NCBI GenBank assembly: GCA_030374765.1
Contig: JARGXX010000073.1
Location: 682,001-746,000 of the forward strand
Origin: Agarophyton chilense
Lineage: Eukaryota; Rhodophyta; Florideophyceae; Gracilariales; Gracilariaceae
Reading direction: 5' to 3'
Length of the DNA: 64,000 bases
This document shows positions 44,278 to 53,745 of the stretch, one piece after another. Positions within the stretch are counted from its first letter, which is position 1; every line of letters begins with the position of its first letter. The notes beneath the pieces are model-generated. The model was not told the DNA's origin. It ran no database searches and saw nothing but the letters and a program-made list of their open reading frames with translations. The position numbers were made by a program, and so were the translations under genes.

Positions 44278-45741
44278 TCATCTGGGTGGAAATATATCAG
44301 GTGGTGGAAAATAGGAGCTATGGTACGCTTCAAAGGGCTCCATTTCGGGCGGAATATCATCTCGTGATTGTTCAAAGCTTTCCAAATCAGCCAATGGATA
44401 TTGAATGGAAACCGTCTGCCCGGAAAAGAGTCCTCTTCCTTCTTCAACAAGTATCATTTCATCAGTGATAGAATCTATAGAAAGCGTGGGATGAGTTCTA
44501 AGCGTTGGCGGAGCAGCTGGAATTTGATCATGCTTCTGTTTCCTCTTAACGTGAGAAAGCCAGCTTTTCGAACTGTAGGGAATTTTCCTTCTTATATGTG
44601 GATCTGATCGAAAGTACAACGACATGAAGCCCAGTACAATAATAGCACATACACAAAGAAACAGTGGAACAAGAAAGATGATGTTATACTTTCCACACGA
44701 GGAATAACGATAAAAATCTCCGGTATCATAATCGTCATCGACAATTTTGAGGGTCAAAACAGAGATATACACCGATTCTTCAGTGATTTCCGCAAAGCGG
44801 TTGTATTGGGGCTCATATGAGGCAGGCTTGACAGGGTTTTCAAGTTGTATCGTGCGATAGACCATGAGCGCTTTGATGAACCTTGGACGGGAAATATGAT
44901 TGGTAGAACAAGAAATTGAATACATTCTGACATTTGAATGCGTTCGTTCTAAAATCAGATTGGGTTTATGTTGAACGGTGCTCCTGAAAAGGTGATCGAT
45001 GTGTTTTTGATCTGTATACTCAAGATAGAGAACATCTTTAGTTGTGTTTGGCTTTCTATCAAACATGGTTGCGGCCCAATATTGGCCATTTCTTGTCACG
45101 TCGCCACGGAGATGGTAGGATATTCCATTGGGCTTGGTTTCCTTAAACCACGCGGTAACAGTTTTAAAGGACCCTTTGGTGGTTTGAAACGCAACCTCAA
45201 GCTGACCGGGCTCATAAGTGCGTTCTAATTGTACGTGACATCCTTCAATGATGGAAGGTTTGTCGTTGAGACACTTGATACATTCACGGCCAGTGATGGT
45301 TCTGGGAAATCCAGCCTGGACGCGGGTAAAAGGGCGGTCTGGAAAAGCGGTACTCTGTAAAAAAAACGCCATGCCGCCAAGCTCAACAGTGGTGTAGTTG
45401 TCGGTGGCATCGCCGGGTCTGATGACCGGGCCAGTCTGGCGGCGCGGCATGCAAGTGGAAGACACGTCAATGCCAAGTTCGGTGACGAGCTCCGCGGGCA
45501 CGAGCAGAATGGTGAAGATGACAACGAGCAGAATGGCAGGATGGCGATGATACTTGATAACCGAACGCGGCAAGTAGGGAAGCCATGTGTCACTATCATG
45601 AACCAGCGGGGCGCGACGATGGGTGGAAAGTCGGTTGGACGCAAGGTTTCGAAGAATGAGTTCGACGGCACGATCGACAAGCGCGATGACTATCAGCACG
45701 GCGATGTTGATGAGCGCGTTGAGCACGCCGACGGTGACCAT
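44278..45741 (-). CDS. Three-helix membrane protein of unknown family, paralog 2 (intronless)
   Basis: The 487-residue protein starts at the ATG at 45741. The frame is open far upstream, but alignment with paralog 1 fixes this start (MVTVGVLNALINIAVLIVIA). Shared blocks include RRAPLVHDSDTWLPYLPRSV, the second helix in HPAILLVVIFTILLVPAELV, the Cys pair in TGRECIKCLN, and VYRTIQLENPVKP. The third helix is IIFLVPLFLCVCAIIVLGFM (about 370-390). Five cysteine positions of the exposed domain are common to both. The polar tail differs and is rich in Pro and acidic residues (ADLESFEQSRDDIPPEMEPF). It lies in tandem with paralog 1 and is divergent from the coiled-coil gene at 46218. The family is not recognised and may be lineage-specific. 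Confidence 0.88.
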   Translation of the reverse strand: MVTVGVLNALINIAVLIVIALVDRAVELILRNLASNRLSTHRRAPLVHDSDTWLPYLPRSVIKYHRHPAILLVVIFTILLVPAELVTELGIDVSSTCMPRRQTGPVIRPGDATDNYTTVELGGMAFFLQSTAFPDRPFTRVQAGFPRTITGRECIKCLNDKPSIIEGCHVQLERTYEPGQLEVAFQTTKGSFKTVTAWFKETKPNGISYHLRGDVTRNGQYWAATMFDRKPNTTKDVLYLEYTDQKHIDHLFRSTVQHKPNLILERTHSNVRMYSISCSTNHISRPRFIKALMVYRTIQLENPVKPASYEPQYNRFAEITEESVYISVLTLKIVDDDYDTGDFYRYSSCGKYNIIFLVPLFLCVCAIIVLGFMSLYFRSDPHIRRKIPYSSKSWLSHVKRKQKHDQIPAAPPTLRTHPTLSIDSITDEMILVEEGRGLFSGQTVSIQYPLADLESFEQSRDDIPPEMEPFEAYHSSYFPPPDIFPPR

Positions 45742-46217
45742 TGCGGCACGTGCCAACGGCAATGAGGGAAAGAGAGCAGGAAGGACGCCTCGGCGGCGTG
45801 AGAGGGAGACGGGCGGCAGTACACATAACGTGGAGGAGATGGCGGCCCATAAGAGGTAGTGTTGTGCGCAACGAGCACCTGCAGAAGCGTTGTACACACA
45901 ACGGGTTGTTGCTCGCAGAGATGCAAGGGCACGTCTTGGGTCGGCGGGGGCGCTCACACTGCCTTCTCGCGTAGACAGGCGTCGCGAGCAATTTGCGCAC
46001 GCGCAGTGACGCGCCGTGCGCACGTGGACTATACCGGGTGCGGCGCACGTGTGGGGCGCGCGCGCAGCAGATGCTTCTGTGTGCACCACCACCGCATGCG
46101 TGGGTCGCCACAGAGCACACGGCGTAAAGTTATTAGCGCCAGCACTCACGGGCGCAAGGCACACAGGGGCGAAGAAGCGCGCGCTCGCCGCCAGGAAGGA
46201 AGCACGCGACGGCGGCA
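45742..46217. promoter_or_regulatory. GC-rich divergent promoter region
   Basis: These 476 bp lie between the start codons of two divergent genes and are markedly richer in G+C than the surroundings. Frames are open on both strands because of composition rather than coding. A shared promoter is inferred from position. Confidence 0.4.
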
Positions 46218-47582
46218 ATGGGCGACGACGAGCGTGTCGAAGTGCAAGGTGTCTTGTACTCGCTCTGCGCAGCACCGCCCGCGGACTCGCCGCTGGTGCG
46301 CCACCATCTCGGCGCTCTACCGTCCGCCGTACCGACGCTTTCCGAGCACTTTTGCGAGCTTTCCACGCATGTGGCGGCGCTTTCGCAGTTCGACGCGCTG
46401 CAGGCCGTGTTCCCGCCTCTGCTCGCGCACGTGGGCAACCTCGGCTTGCAGCGCTGCCTTACCGCCGTTTACGAGGGCTGCGTTTCCATTCTGATGCAGC
46501 AGCCGTTGACGTTTCACATGATTCTCTCTTCGCCGTTTCAGAATGAATCGTTGAAACATTTCAGTCGCATGGCCTCCGCCTTGTCTCGCATGCCTTTGCA
46601 ATGTGTTGCTGTACTACAACAAATCTCCTCCTGTTTGTCCACGCTGTCAACGCGACTCCGTGACACACAACAAGCGTTGAACGCTACCTTGGATGCAAAT
46701 CAACAAAAGCTATCAGCGCTTCGAATACAAACCGTATCCATACATCAACAGCAGTCTCAGCTGCTGCAACAGCTATCCGAATACGCTCAGCAATACTCCC
46801 ATGCACAAGCCTCAGCACAGCGTATGTCGCATCGCCAAACCCTCTGTAACATACTGTCCTTCGTACCATCTATGGACCAATCACTACGAACGTCCTACAA
46901 TTGGCACGTATTGCAGCCACTTTCCAATGCCATCCAGTCTGTACATCATCAACATGAACAATCGCAACAGGAGAAGGAACACATCCTGAATATTAAACGC
47001 CAGCAACGAGAGCGCAATAGGCTTTTACTCAGTCAGTTGGCGACTTGTGAAGCTCAAACTCGTCAAGTTCAAGTCCATATTCAACGCAATCATGATTTAC
47101 TGAAGCATGTTGCAGAAGCTACCCAAGTCATGCACAAAATTGGAGTGCACGCGTTGCGGATAAGCACTGCCTTCAAATCCATTTCGCACACCTGTCAAGC
47201 ATTATCATCATCCCAACTTGCAACGCTTATTGATCTCACATGCACCTCTTCCTCGCATTCTTCGTGCTCATCCATCCCGGCAGCCACGTGTGACGAACAC
47301 GAGCAGCCTGCTGTGTTGGATGTTTCGCACGTTCGCGGTGAGCAGACGTGGAGCATGAAAACGGCTGTGAAACGCAAGTTTGTGGAGTATTATGCGCAGT
47401 GGGCTGCTCTCAAGTGGGCTTGTCAACGATGCTTATCGCAACTTTCGAGCGAGAAACGATTGGTGCCGCATATATGCTGGGATGCTTTCGAGCACGGTGG
47501 TGGTGGTGTTGGTGATGGTGGTGGCTATAGCTCTGATGTTGAACAGTCGCGAGATGCGGAGGATGATAACTCGGATAGATAA
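46218..47582 (+). CDS. Coiled-coil protein of unknown function
   Basis: The 454-residue intronless protein starts at an ATG (MGDDERVEVQGVLYSLCAAP). Residues 20-125 are helical and hydrophobic (FDALQAVFPPLLAHVGNLGL). Two coiled-coil stretches then follow: about 135-205 (Gln/Ser/Leu-rich, around QQSQLLQQLSEYAQQYSHAQ) and 245-310 (QSQQEKEHILNIKRQQRERN). A Ser/Cys-rich linker lies near 345-365, and a final helical segment is KFVEYYAQWAALKWACQRCL. The end is acidic and Gly/Ser-rich. I recognise no family. The architecture recalls kinetochore or tethering subunits, but nothing specific supports that. Confidence 0.83.
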   Translation: MGDDERVEVQGVLYSLCAAPPADSPLVRHHLGALPSAVPTLSEHFCELSTHVAALSQFDALQAVFPPLLAHVGNLGLQRCLTAVYEGCVSILMQQPLTFHMILSSPFQNESLKHFSRMASALSRMPLQCVAVLQQISSCLSTLSTRLRDTQQALNATLDANQQKLSALRIQTVSIHQQQSQLLQQLSEYAQQYSHAQASAQRMSHRQTLCNILSFVPSMDQSLRTSYNWHVLQPLSNAIQSVHHQHEQSQQEKEHILNIKRQQRERNRLLLSQLATCEAQTRQVQVHIQRNHDLLKHVAEATQVMHKIGVHALRISTAFKSISHTCQALSSSQLATLIDLTCTSSSHSSCSSIPAATCDEHEQPAVLDVSHVRGEQTWSMKTAVKRKFVEYYAQWAALKWACQRCLSQLSSEKRLVPHICWDAFEHGGGGVGDGGGYSSDVEQSRDAEDDNSDR

Positions 47583-47829
47583 TCGAATGGAGAGAAGTAG
47601 AATACAATTGAAGCATTTCTCAGTTTTATATAGAAAACCAATTTGTTTTAAAACACATTTTTTGTAGGTTACAGGGGTACGAAGGGTACATTGCTTCCTG
47701 CAGAGGTCTCGGGATGCGCGAACTCTCGCTTCATCCATAGACGGCAGCTCACCGCTTGTTTGCAAGCTCACCATATTGTTTTCAACAACGTTGCCACGAT
47801 CTGTCGATAACTGCAGCATAGCGACAACC

Positions 47830-49728
47830 ATGGGGAACTGGTTGTCAGCAGAAACAAAGAAACGTCCAGTGCGATACGGATTAAGTTACACATGCCCCGA
47901 AACGCCCCCGAGAAAGCGACCGCGACCCTCGGAAATCGTCACGCCATCCACTATCGAATCGAAAACTGCGGAATCCAACTCGCCAGACGAAAACCCCCCC
48001 CTCACCATCGACGCAACCGCAGATGGCTCCGTTCATCGCTACATTGTAACCTGTTCCACCATCTTCTGGTGCACCAGAAAAGATATGGTGAAAATGCTGT
48101 CCAAAATGGAAGGTATGCCTCCGTATTGTGGTCTTCACAAGATAAGCAAGTGGGATCACTTTTTCATTACGTTTCCTAACCAGACTTGTGCGGACAAGGC
48201 TGTCGCGCGCCTCTCCAACTTTCAGCACCGCGGAGAGAGTTTCCGGGTGAGACAAACCGCGCAGCATTCTGCAAAACGAATGAGGATTGACGATACTCTC
48301 GCTCGTTCTCCCGCAAATGAAAGCTCGATACAAAAAGGCGTTTGTCTTACTGCAGCTGACGTCACTGCAAAGTTGAGAAACATTCCCTATGAGCAGCAGA
48401 TTGTGAAGAAGAATGGAAAGTGGACCAATGCGTTGCAAACCGTAACCAAGAATTTGAGAAAGGAAGTGCGTCAACAGGGTCGCATACGGTGGTTAGATGA
48501 ATTGTTTCAGCAGAATGAAAATCGCGGCAAAGGAAGTCCGCCCCCCTGTTGTCCGATTCAAGATGTTTTACGCGCTATCAAACCCCAAGAGAGCAAGTAC
48601 TATCGCAATAAGAATGAATTTACCATTGGATATTCACCAGAAAGCTGTGGCTTGGATCATGACTTTCACAAATCAGAACTTACAATCGGCTATGCTTTGG
48701 GACTTGTTAGAAATGGCCAGGTTTATATATCACCCGTGGATGAGAATTGTGTTACTACCAGCGAGTTAGCTTTGGAGGTTGCGAGATGTCTCACTCCGGT
48801 TCTGCGATCCTTGAAATTGCCTCCGTACGACAAGCGCGCTCACAAGGGTTATTGGAGACAAATAACCTGTAGACAAGGTATAAGAACAGGTGAACTCATT
48901 GTTTCTGTCGTCGTCAACCCGTACGAAAAAGATTTTTGTGAGATCGAGAAACGGGAAAGGAGAGAAGCTGACCAAGACAGCCGTGACGCTGTTGTCGAAG
49001 CTCTCAAGAAACGTTTCGGCGACAAGAAGAAACTGGGTGTATTTTGGCAGCCTTCAAATCACGTCTCTGCGGTTTCCAGTGATATTCCTGCAATTCACTT
49101 GTATGGTATAGATGGGTTGCATGAGGAACTATGTGGTTTAATGTTTCGAGTACAACCCACAGCTTTCTTTCAGGTGAACACATTAATGGCAGAGCGAATG
49201 TACAGTCTTATTGCGGATTTGGCAGGTGTCGATAAAGACACAGTAGTTTTTGACGTATGTTGCGGCACGGGTACCATTGGCCTATCTCTTGCTGAAAGAG
49301 CACATAGTGTCGTTGGAATCGAAATGAATGAATGTGCGGTTGAAGATGCGATTTATAATGCCAAGCTGAACAACATCAAGAACGCAACGTTCATTGCAGG
49401 GAAAGTTGAGCATCACATTCACAATGCCATCAAACACGTACCAGACAACAAGAAATGCGTAGCAATTCTGGACCCTCCACGAGCAGGTCTGCCAATGAAT
49501 GTTGTGGCCGCAGTGCGAGCGATGCGCTCTGTGCAGAGAATCGTATACGTTGCTTGCGAACCTAACAACTTTTGGAAGAACGCTCTCGGTTTCTTCAGAC
49601 CACGTTCGAAAGCATTTCGGCTAGAACCTTTTCGACCGGTCAAAGCATATGGAATCGATCTGTTTCCACACACAGACCATGGTGAGCTAGCTGTCCTCCT
49701 CGAACGCGATGATGTGATGATGAAATAG
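47830..49728 (+). CDS. tRNA (uracil-5)-methyltransferase, TRMT2A/TRM2 type
   Basis: The enzyme should make 5-methyluridine (m5U54) in tRNA with SAM. The 632-residue protein starts at the first in-frame ATG (MGNWLSAETKKRP). An RRM-like domain (about 75-150) precedes the TrmA-type catalytic part, the TRMT2A layout. Visible motifs are FRVQPTAFFQVNTLMAERMY, the SAM loop VVFDVCCGTGTIGLSLAERA, the acidic GIEMNECAVEDA and CVAILDPPRAGL. The nucleophile loop is VYVACEPNNFW, whose Cys is kept while the common form is SCNP. The end, FPHTDHGELAVLLER, includes the general-base Glu. The N-terminus GNWLSA fits the N-myristoylation consensus, which is unexpected for this enzyme. The 185-bp gap to the next stop is convergent. 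Confidence 0.92.
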   Translation: MGNWLSAETKKRPVRYGLSYTCPETPPRKRPRPSEIVTPSTIESKTAESNSPDENPPLTIDATADGSVHRYIVTCSTIFWCTRKDMVKMLSKMEGMPPYCGLHKISKWDHFFITFPNQTCADKAVARLSNFQHRGESFRVRQTAQHSAKRMRIDDTLARSPANESSIQKGVCLTAADVTAKLRNIPYEQQIVKKNGKWTNALQTVTKNLRKEVRQQGRIRWLDELFQQNENRGKGSPPPCCPIQDVLRAIKPQESKYYRNKNEFTIGYSPESCGLDHDFHKSELTIGYALGLVRNGQVYISPVDENCVTTSELALEVARCLTPVLRSLKLPPYDKRAHKGYWRQITCRQGIRTGELIVSVVVNPYEKDFCEIEKRERREADQDSRDAVVEALKKRFGDKKKLGVFWQPSNHVSAVSSDIPAIHLYGIDGLHEELCGLMFRVQPTAFFQVNTLMAERMYSLIADLAGVDKDTVVFDVCCGTGTIGLSLAERAHSVVGIEMNECAVEDAIYNAKLNNIKNATFIAGKVEHHIHNAIKHVPDNKKCVAILDPPRAGLPMNVVAAVRAMRSVQRIVYVACEPNNFWKNALGFFRPRSKAFRLEPFRPVKAYGIDLFPHTDHGELAVLLERDDVMMK

Positions 49729-49913
49729 CATACGGGAGCCAGCGGCACCCCAGGGTGTCGGCAGATCCTCTGCGAACTATGGGTAAGGGAGAAATAGCCA
49801 AGACAAAGCAAAGATAAAGTGAAATAAACACAAGTTATTCATTTTTCAATAATGGATAGTAAGGCTAAAGCAATCACGCTTATAATGAGCAACGACCTTA
49901 TTAGGGTCAAAAA

Positions 49914-51866
49914 TCACCTACGCCTGGGGCTCGACGAAGAGTGCCTGGCCCGTCTTCCGCTTGAGGGTGAATGATGATCGCGTCTCCGTGCAGCAAACTC
50001 TTTCTCCATTTCAATTCTTGCCCACTCGCTCCTAGAAGTATCGACAGTTCTATCACTTAAACTGCTGGTGTCATCCGATCTTTCATCCTCTTCCTCTTCC
50101 CCGGCTATGTCACCCCATCGATCTTCGGCGGCCTCAAATCCGAACTGGTCTTGTGATCGCCGACTATGAGCGTGACTGCGGCTGCGGCTGCGGCTGCGAC
50201 TCCGTCTGCGCCTATGTTCTTTATCGTCTCGTGAGCGACTTCGACTGCGACTTCTTGCGCGTGCAAACTCGAGGTTTTCATCTTCACTTCTGCGTCTCGC
50301 TTCGCGCTTTTTTTTCAGTTTCTTGTTTGAATATCTTATCTCGAAAATACGGTCATCACGATCCGATTCATACGAAGTTTCTGAACCATCGAGGTTGAAC
50401 CGGACCATTCCATTATATTCTTCTGAAGGTTCCGGGCCGAATTCCTCTTCAATTCCCAGAACTTCTTCATCGTCATTGTCCGCACCGCCTTTCATAGAGT
50501 ATATATGAAGTTGTCCCACGACAGACGGGTCTTGTACCATTGCAATCGCTAACTTTGAAGCCCTTCTGGCGAATTTTTCATCAAAGCCGGCATTTTGTAG
50601 TCTTTTCATGACACTTGTCGCTAGAGACTTGCACCCATGTTCGTTAACTTGTTCCTCACCCGGGATTTCGTGTCGTCTTATGGCATGAAAGAAGCATTTT
50701 TCAAGCGAACGACAAAAGTGGCGGTCTATTGAATCACGAGCTCTCAGCATGGATCGATTCTTTAAAGCGGTAATCTTCAGACGCTTAAACCTTTCTTTAA
50801 CTTCTTCATTTCCAGCGCTGATAAGGATGGAAAGCTCCTGAACATATGGTTCAACTTCAGCTGACACAAACATTCTCGCACGACGCCGACGACGGCGTTG
50901 TTTCTTTTTCTTCTTTTTCTTGTCTTTCTTGGCCTTCTTGGCTTTTCTTGATGATGTGGGTTCGGAAGAGGAAGAGGAAGAGTTCGATTGGTCTCCGTCG
51001 CCATCATCATTTTGTTCGTCCTTATCCGCAACAATGTCTGTCCACTTTTCTTGTATACAATGAACATCGGGTTCGTTTTCAGACACTACACGAAGAAGTT
51101 CACTGGCAGATTCAATAGTGGCACTAGTAATCTCAGCCTCCACTCCAATACGTTCAAAATGGTCCAAGGTAGCTTCCACGAGATCTTCGGGCACTTTTGT
51201 GTTTGTACGCAGTTTAGCAACGCGATTGAGAAAGACAGAAAACGTACGTGCCAGCTTGTCTTGGACCTCGTCTAGCTTAGCGGCATCACATGAATTTACA
51301 ATAATGGATTCCTGAAGATCTTCGATTGCAGTCTTAGCTCCTTTTGTTCCGTGCCGCCTTAAGTGAGATATAATGTTAAGCAAAGATGATGGTGAGGCAA
51401 GGAAGTCTTTTGAGAAGGAACGTGTGGGAGAAATTTCTCTTCCGGATGCACGAGACGCCGAGCGTGATCGAGCAGAACGAGCAGAACGAGCAGAACGAGC
51501 AGAAGACCTAGAGCGCGAACGAGACCGATGAGAGCGAGCTTTGGACGAAGGCTTCTTAGTCTCCGACCGGTCTTGGTGAGTGTTGTCGACGTACAACATT
51601 CTCAAAGTCAATTGATGGGGATCCATTTTGAGCGCTTTTCTCATGGCGTCATCGGAGGCCATGGAATGAACTTTTTCATCTTGCATGTAGTAAATGCGCA
51701 GTGGTGAACGATCGATATCAGCAAGCCGAGAAGGAGACACCGGTAATCGTAAGTTGCGAACGACGGCCTTGCATAACTCAAAGAAAGTCGCCTCGTCCTT
51801 TTCCGGGCGAAGCGAGAAGCGATGGCGAGAATGCGCGAAGATGAGCGCGACCTGAATGCGCCGCAT
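49914..51866 (-). CDS. PB1-like and RS-rich nuclear protein
   Basis: The 650-residue protein starts at the ATG at 51866. The N-terminus (about 1-95) reads like a PB1/ubiquitin-like domain: basic IQVALIFAHSRHRFSLRPEK at the front, then SPLRIYYMQDEKVHSMASDD. An RS-like stretch at about 108-145 includes near-perfect 9-bp repeats coding for SAR units (about 51470-51510). A helical part (about 150-285) and a Lys/Arg-rich segment (about 315-340) follow. A second folded region (345-470) precedes long SR dipeptide runs (about 545-585) and a basic Ser/Arg tail. RS domains mark splicing or mRNA-processing factors and are substrates of SRPK, whose gene lies at 57693. The PB1-like plus RS combination is not one I recognise. 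Confidence 0.85.
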   Translation of the reverse strand: MRRIQVALIFAHSRHRFSLRPEKDEATFFELCKAVVRNLRLPVSPSRLADIDRSPLRIYYMQDEKVHSMASDDAMRKALKMDPHQLTLRMLYVDNTHQDRSETKKPSSKARSHRSRSRSRSSARSARSARSARSRSASRASGREISPTRSFSKDFLASPSSLLNIISHLRRHGTKGAKTAIEDLQESIIVNSCDAAKLDEVQDKLARTFSVFLNRVAKLRTNTKVPEDLVEATLDHFERIGVEAEITSATIESASELLRVVSENEPDVHCIQEKWTDIVADKDEQNDDGDGDQSNSSSSSSEPTSSRKAKKAKKDKKKKKKKQRRRRRRARMFVSAEVEPYVQELSILISAGNEEVKERFKRLKITALKNRSMLRARDSIDRHFCRSLEKCFFHAIRRHEIPGEEQVNEHGCKSLATSVMKRLQNAGFDEKFARRASKLAIAMVQDPSVVGQLHIYSMKGGADNDDEEVLGIEEEFGPEPSEEYNGMVRFNLDGSETSYESDRDDRIFEIRYSNKKLKKKREARRRSEDENLEFARARSRSRSRSRDDKEHRRRRSRSRSRSRSHAHSRRSQDQFGFEAAEDRWGDIAGEEEEDERSDDTSSLSDRTVDTSRSEWARIEMEKEFAARRRDHHSPSSGRRARHSSSSPRRR

Positions 51867-52504
51867 CTTGGGCGCGGTGTTCGAGGTTGTGATGGGATCA
51901 GGAGCGCGGGAAAAGCAGAGTGCGTGAGAAAAGGGGGAAGAGATGCACGGGTGGAAGACAGGGAGTCGAGCAAAGACTGTTGCTCTTTTTAAGGCTTGAA
52001 CTCTGCAGGACAAAGTTGCACTGGTGTGGCAATGACTTGTCCAAGTGCAATAAAAGTAGAGGGCTAGCAATCGTATCTATCTTTATTCAGTGCTGTGAAC
52101 ATTTAAGTCTATGGGGAGGGGGGCTCAAAATGTGACGAATGAACGTTGGACGCGTGGCGAACGAAGAAATATAATTGGTTGCTCAAACAATCAAATGCGC
52201 ATGTAGCTTACACCTGGAGCGGAGTGCAGCTAGTAGAGTCCAACAGCGCCATGTCGAATGGCGAGCCACGGCGCGTGGCGTTCGGTTGCAACTCCTGTTT
52301 TGCAATTGTCACGGAGCTGGCGCCCAGCTTACATTGCGCTTTACACCGATCTCCTCGTGGTGCTTGGATATCTCTAGCTAACCCTTCGTGCCTCAGTGCC
52401 CTTGACATGCAGCTAGCGTCATCGCGCCCATGTGACTTTGTGTGAGGGCGCCCGATTGCTCGTCACCACGGAGACATAGCTTGTCATTCTACCTCCTCAT
52501 TGGA
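51867..52504. promoter_or_regulatory. Divergent promoter region
   Basis: These 638 bp lie between the starts of the RS-rich protein (minus) and the LPA1-like gene (plus). Frames present are open by chance and lack ATG starts or protein character. There is no defined motif beyond a poly-G run near 52110-52120. Confidence 0.4.
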
Positions 52505-53485
52505 ATGTGGGCCTTCTGCATACCTTCATCGTTTCCGACCGTCGCGCGTCGTAGACTGTCGTCTCACGCCGCTCCCCGCCCGTCAAGGTTGCCGATCGTC
52601 GCAGCCAGGAAGTCATCATCGAGCGATTCAAAGCGCCCGCTGTCCAAACCGAAAGCCTCCTCTGGATTCAGTGCCGCACGGGATGACACTGAAACACTGA
52701 AACAGCTTCCAAACCCTGAAGAATCCTCGGACGCGGCCGTTGAAGATAAGCTCAAATCAGGCGTTGATTTAAAGAGCGTGGATAGTAGGGGCATTTCTCT
52801 TGAACATCGTTTGAAGGAAGAGATCAAGCATCCTTTGCGTAAACCGAAACAGACTTTATTCGCTACTTTGTCCTTCTCGGCCTTTTTAGCGTCGCCTATT
52901 GCCATCTCTCGCTTCGTCACACACGCTGACTCCATTCAACAGCTGTCGATAAACCTGCTCATCAATATCACCGCCGTAGCAACCTTCGGGTATCTCACAT
53001 GGCGTCAAGTACAGTTCGGGAGACGAGCACTCAATTCTTTCGCAGGTCGTCCTCAACTGAGAGACCTGCCTATAGCATCACCATCGGAAAAGCTAGCCGT
53101 TCTCCCATCTTTGTTACGTGCTCCAAAAAGAATGTCAAGTCTTTTGAGACGATCAGATGTGATCCTGTTAATAGGAAGACGAATTCAAATGTATACGTAC
53201 CTTGCTCGATGCAAGGAGACTTTTGACGTCATGCCCTCCGCTCTCGTAATCTTTCCAACGGATGTAAATTCGTCAGAGGAGCAGTTTCCAATCCAACCTG
53301 ACGCTATTCCAGATCGCGAGAATGATGGAAATGCTGATTGGAAGGCTTGGATAGCGGACGTTGTTCCAGCGAGGAGAAACATTGTCGTGCTTCGGATCAG
53401 CAGAAACGATGATGCCACCGCACCCGCCAACGCGTTTCTAGTCGAGGACGGCGATGCCAAATCAGTCTCACTCCCGTTTAAATGA
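52505..53485 (+). CDS. LPA1/REP27-like photosystem II assembly protein (DUF3493 domain), plastid
   Basis: The 326-residue protein starts at ATG 52505 (the frame is open upstream but without ATG). Residues 1-45 form a Ser/Arg/Ala-rich transit peptide (SFPTVARRRLSSHAAPRPSR). After an acidic linker, the segment LKEEIKHPLRKPKQTLFATL followed by SFSAFLASPIAISRF matches DUF3493. It has two membrane helices (about 119-133 and 147-165) and RRALNSFAGRPQLRDLPI after them. In plants and green algae the domain is the C-terminal part of LPA1/REP27, needed to assemble the PSII reaction centre, where it follows TPR repeats. No TPRs are present here. A soluble domain of about 130 residues follows instead. 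Family assignment is moderate, and thylakoid location is inferred. Confidence 0.75.
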   Translation: MWAFCIPSSFPTVARRRLSSHAAPRPSRLPIVAARKSSSSDSKRPLSKPKASSGFSAARDDTETLKQLPNPEESSDAAVEDKLKSGVDLKSVDSRGISLEHRLKEEIKHPLRKPKQTLFATLSFSAFLASPIAISRFVTHADSIQQLSINLLINITAVATFGYLTWRQVQFGRRALNSFAGRPQLRDLPIASPSEKLAVLPSLLRAPKRMSSLLRRSDVILLIGRRIQMYTYLARCKETFDVMPSALVIFPTDVNSSEEQFPIQPDAIPDRENDGNADWKAWIADVVPARRNIVVLRISRNDDATAPANAFLVEDGDAKSVSLPFK

Positions 53486-53745
53486 ATTGCCTTGCGTCTC
53501 GGAGGTAACGAAATTCTAACGTATTCCCCGCAACCATCACACCTAAAGAAACTGATATGTTTTGCTTGTGGTCTATTTACATTCAATCAAAGAAAAAAGT
53601 GCTAACGAGAAACTACTTGTGAAAGGACAAGGTGCCCTAAGAATGTATCAAAGAGGTATGAAGACTTTCTGTGTGGCAAAATTTGACCACCACACATACT
53701 TGCCATGCGCAACAAGAACAAAGCTTCGGCGCATGGTAGCCGTAA

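Noticed and set aside
45859-46494. Overlapping GC-rich frames on both strands (up to 211 codons)
   Set aside because: They are open because of high G+C. The paralog alignment and the ATG at 46218 define the real genes on either side.
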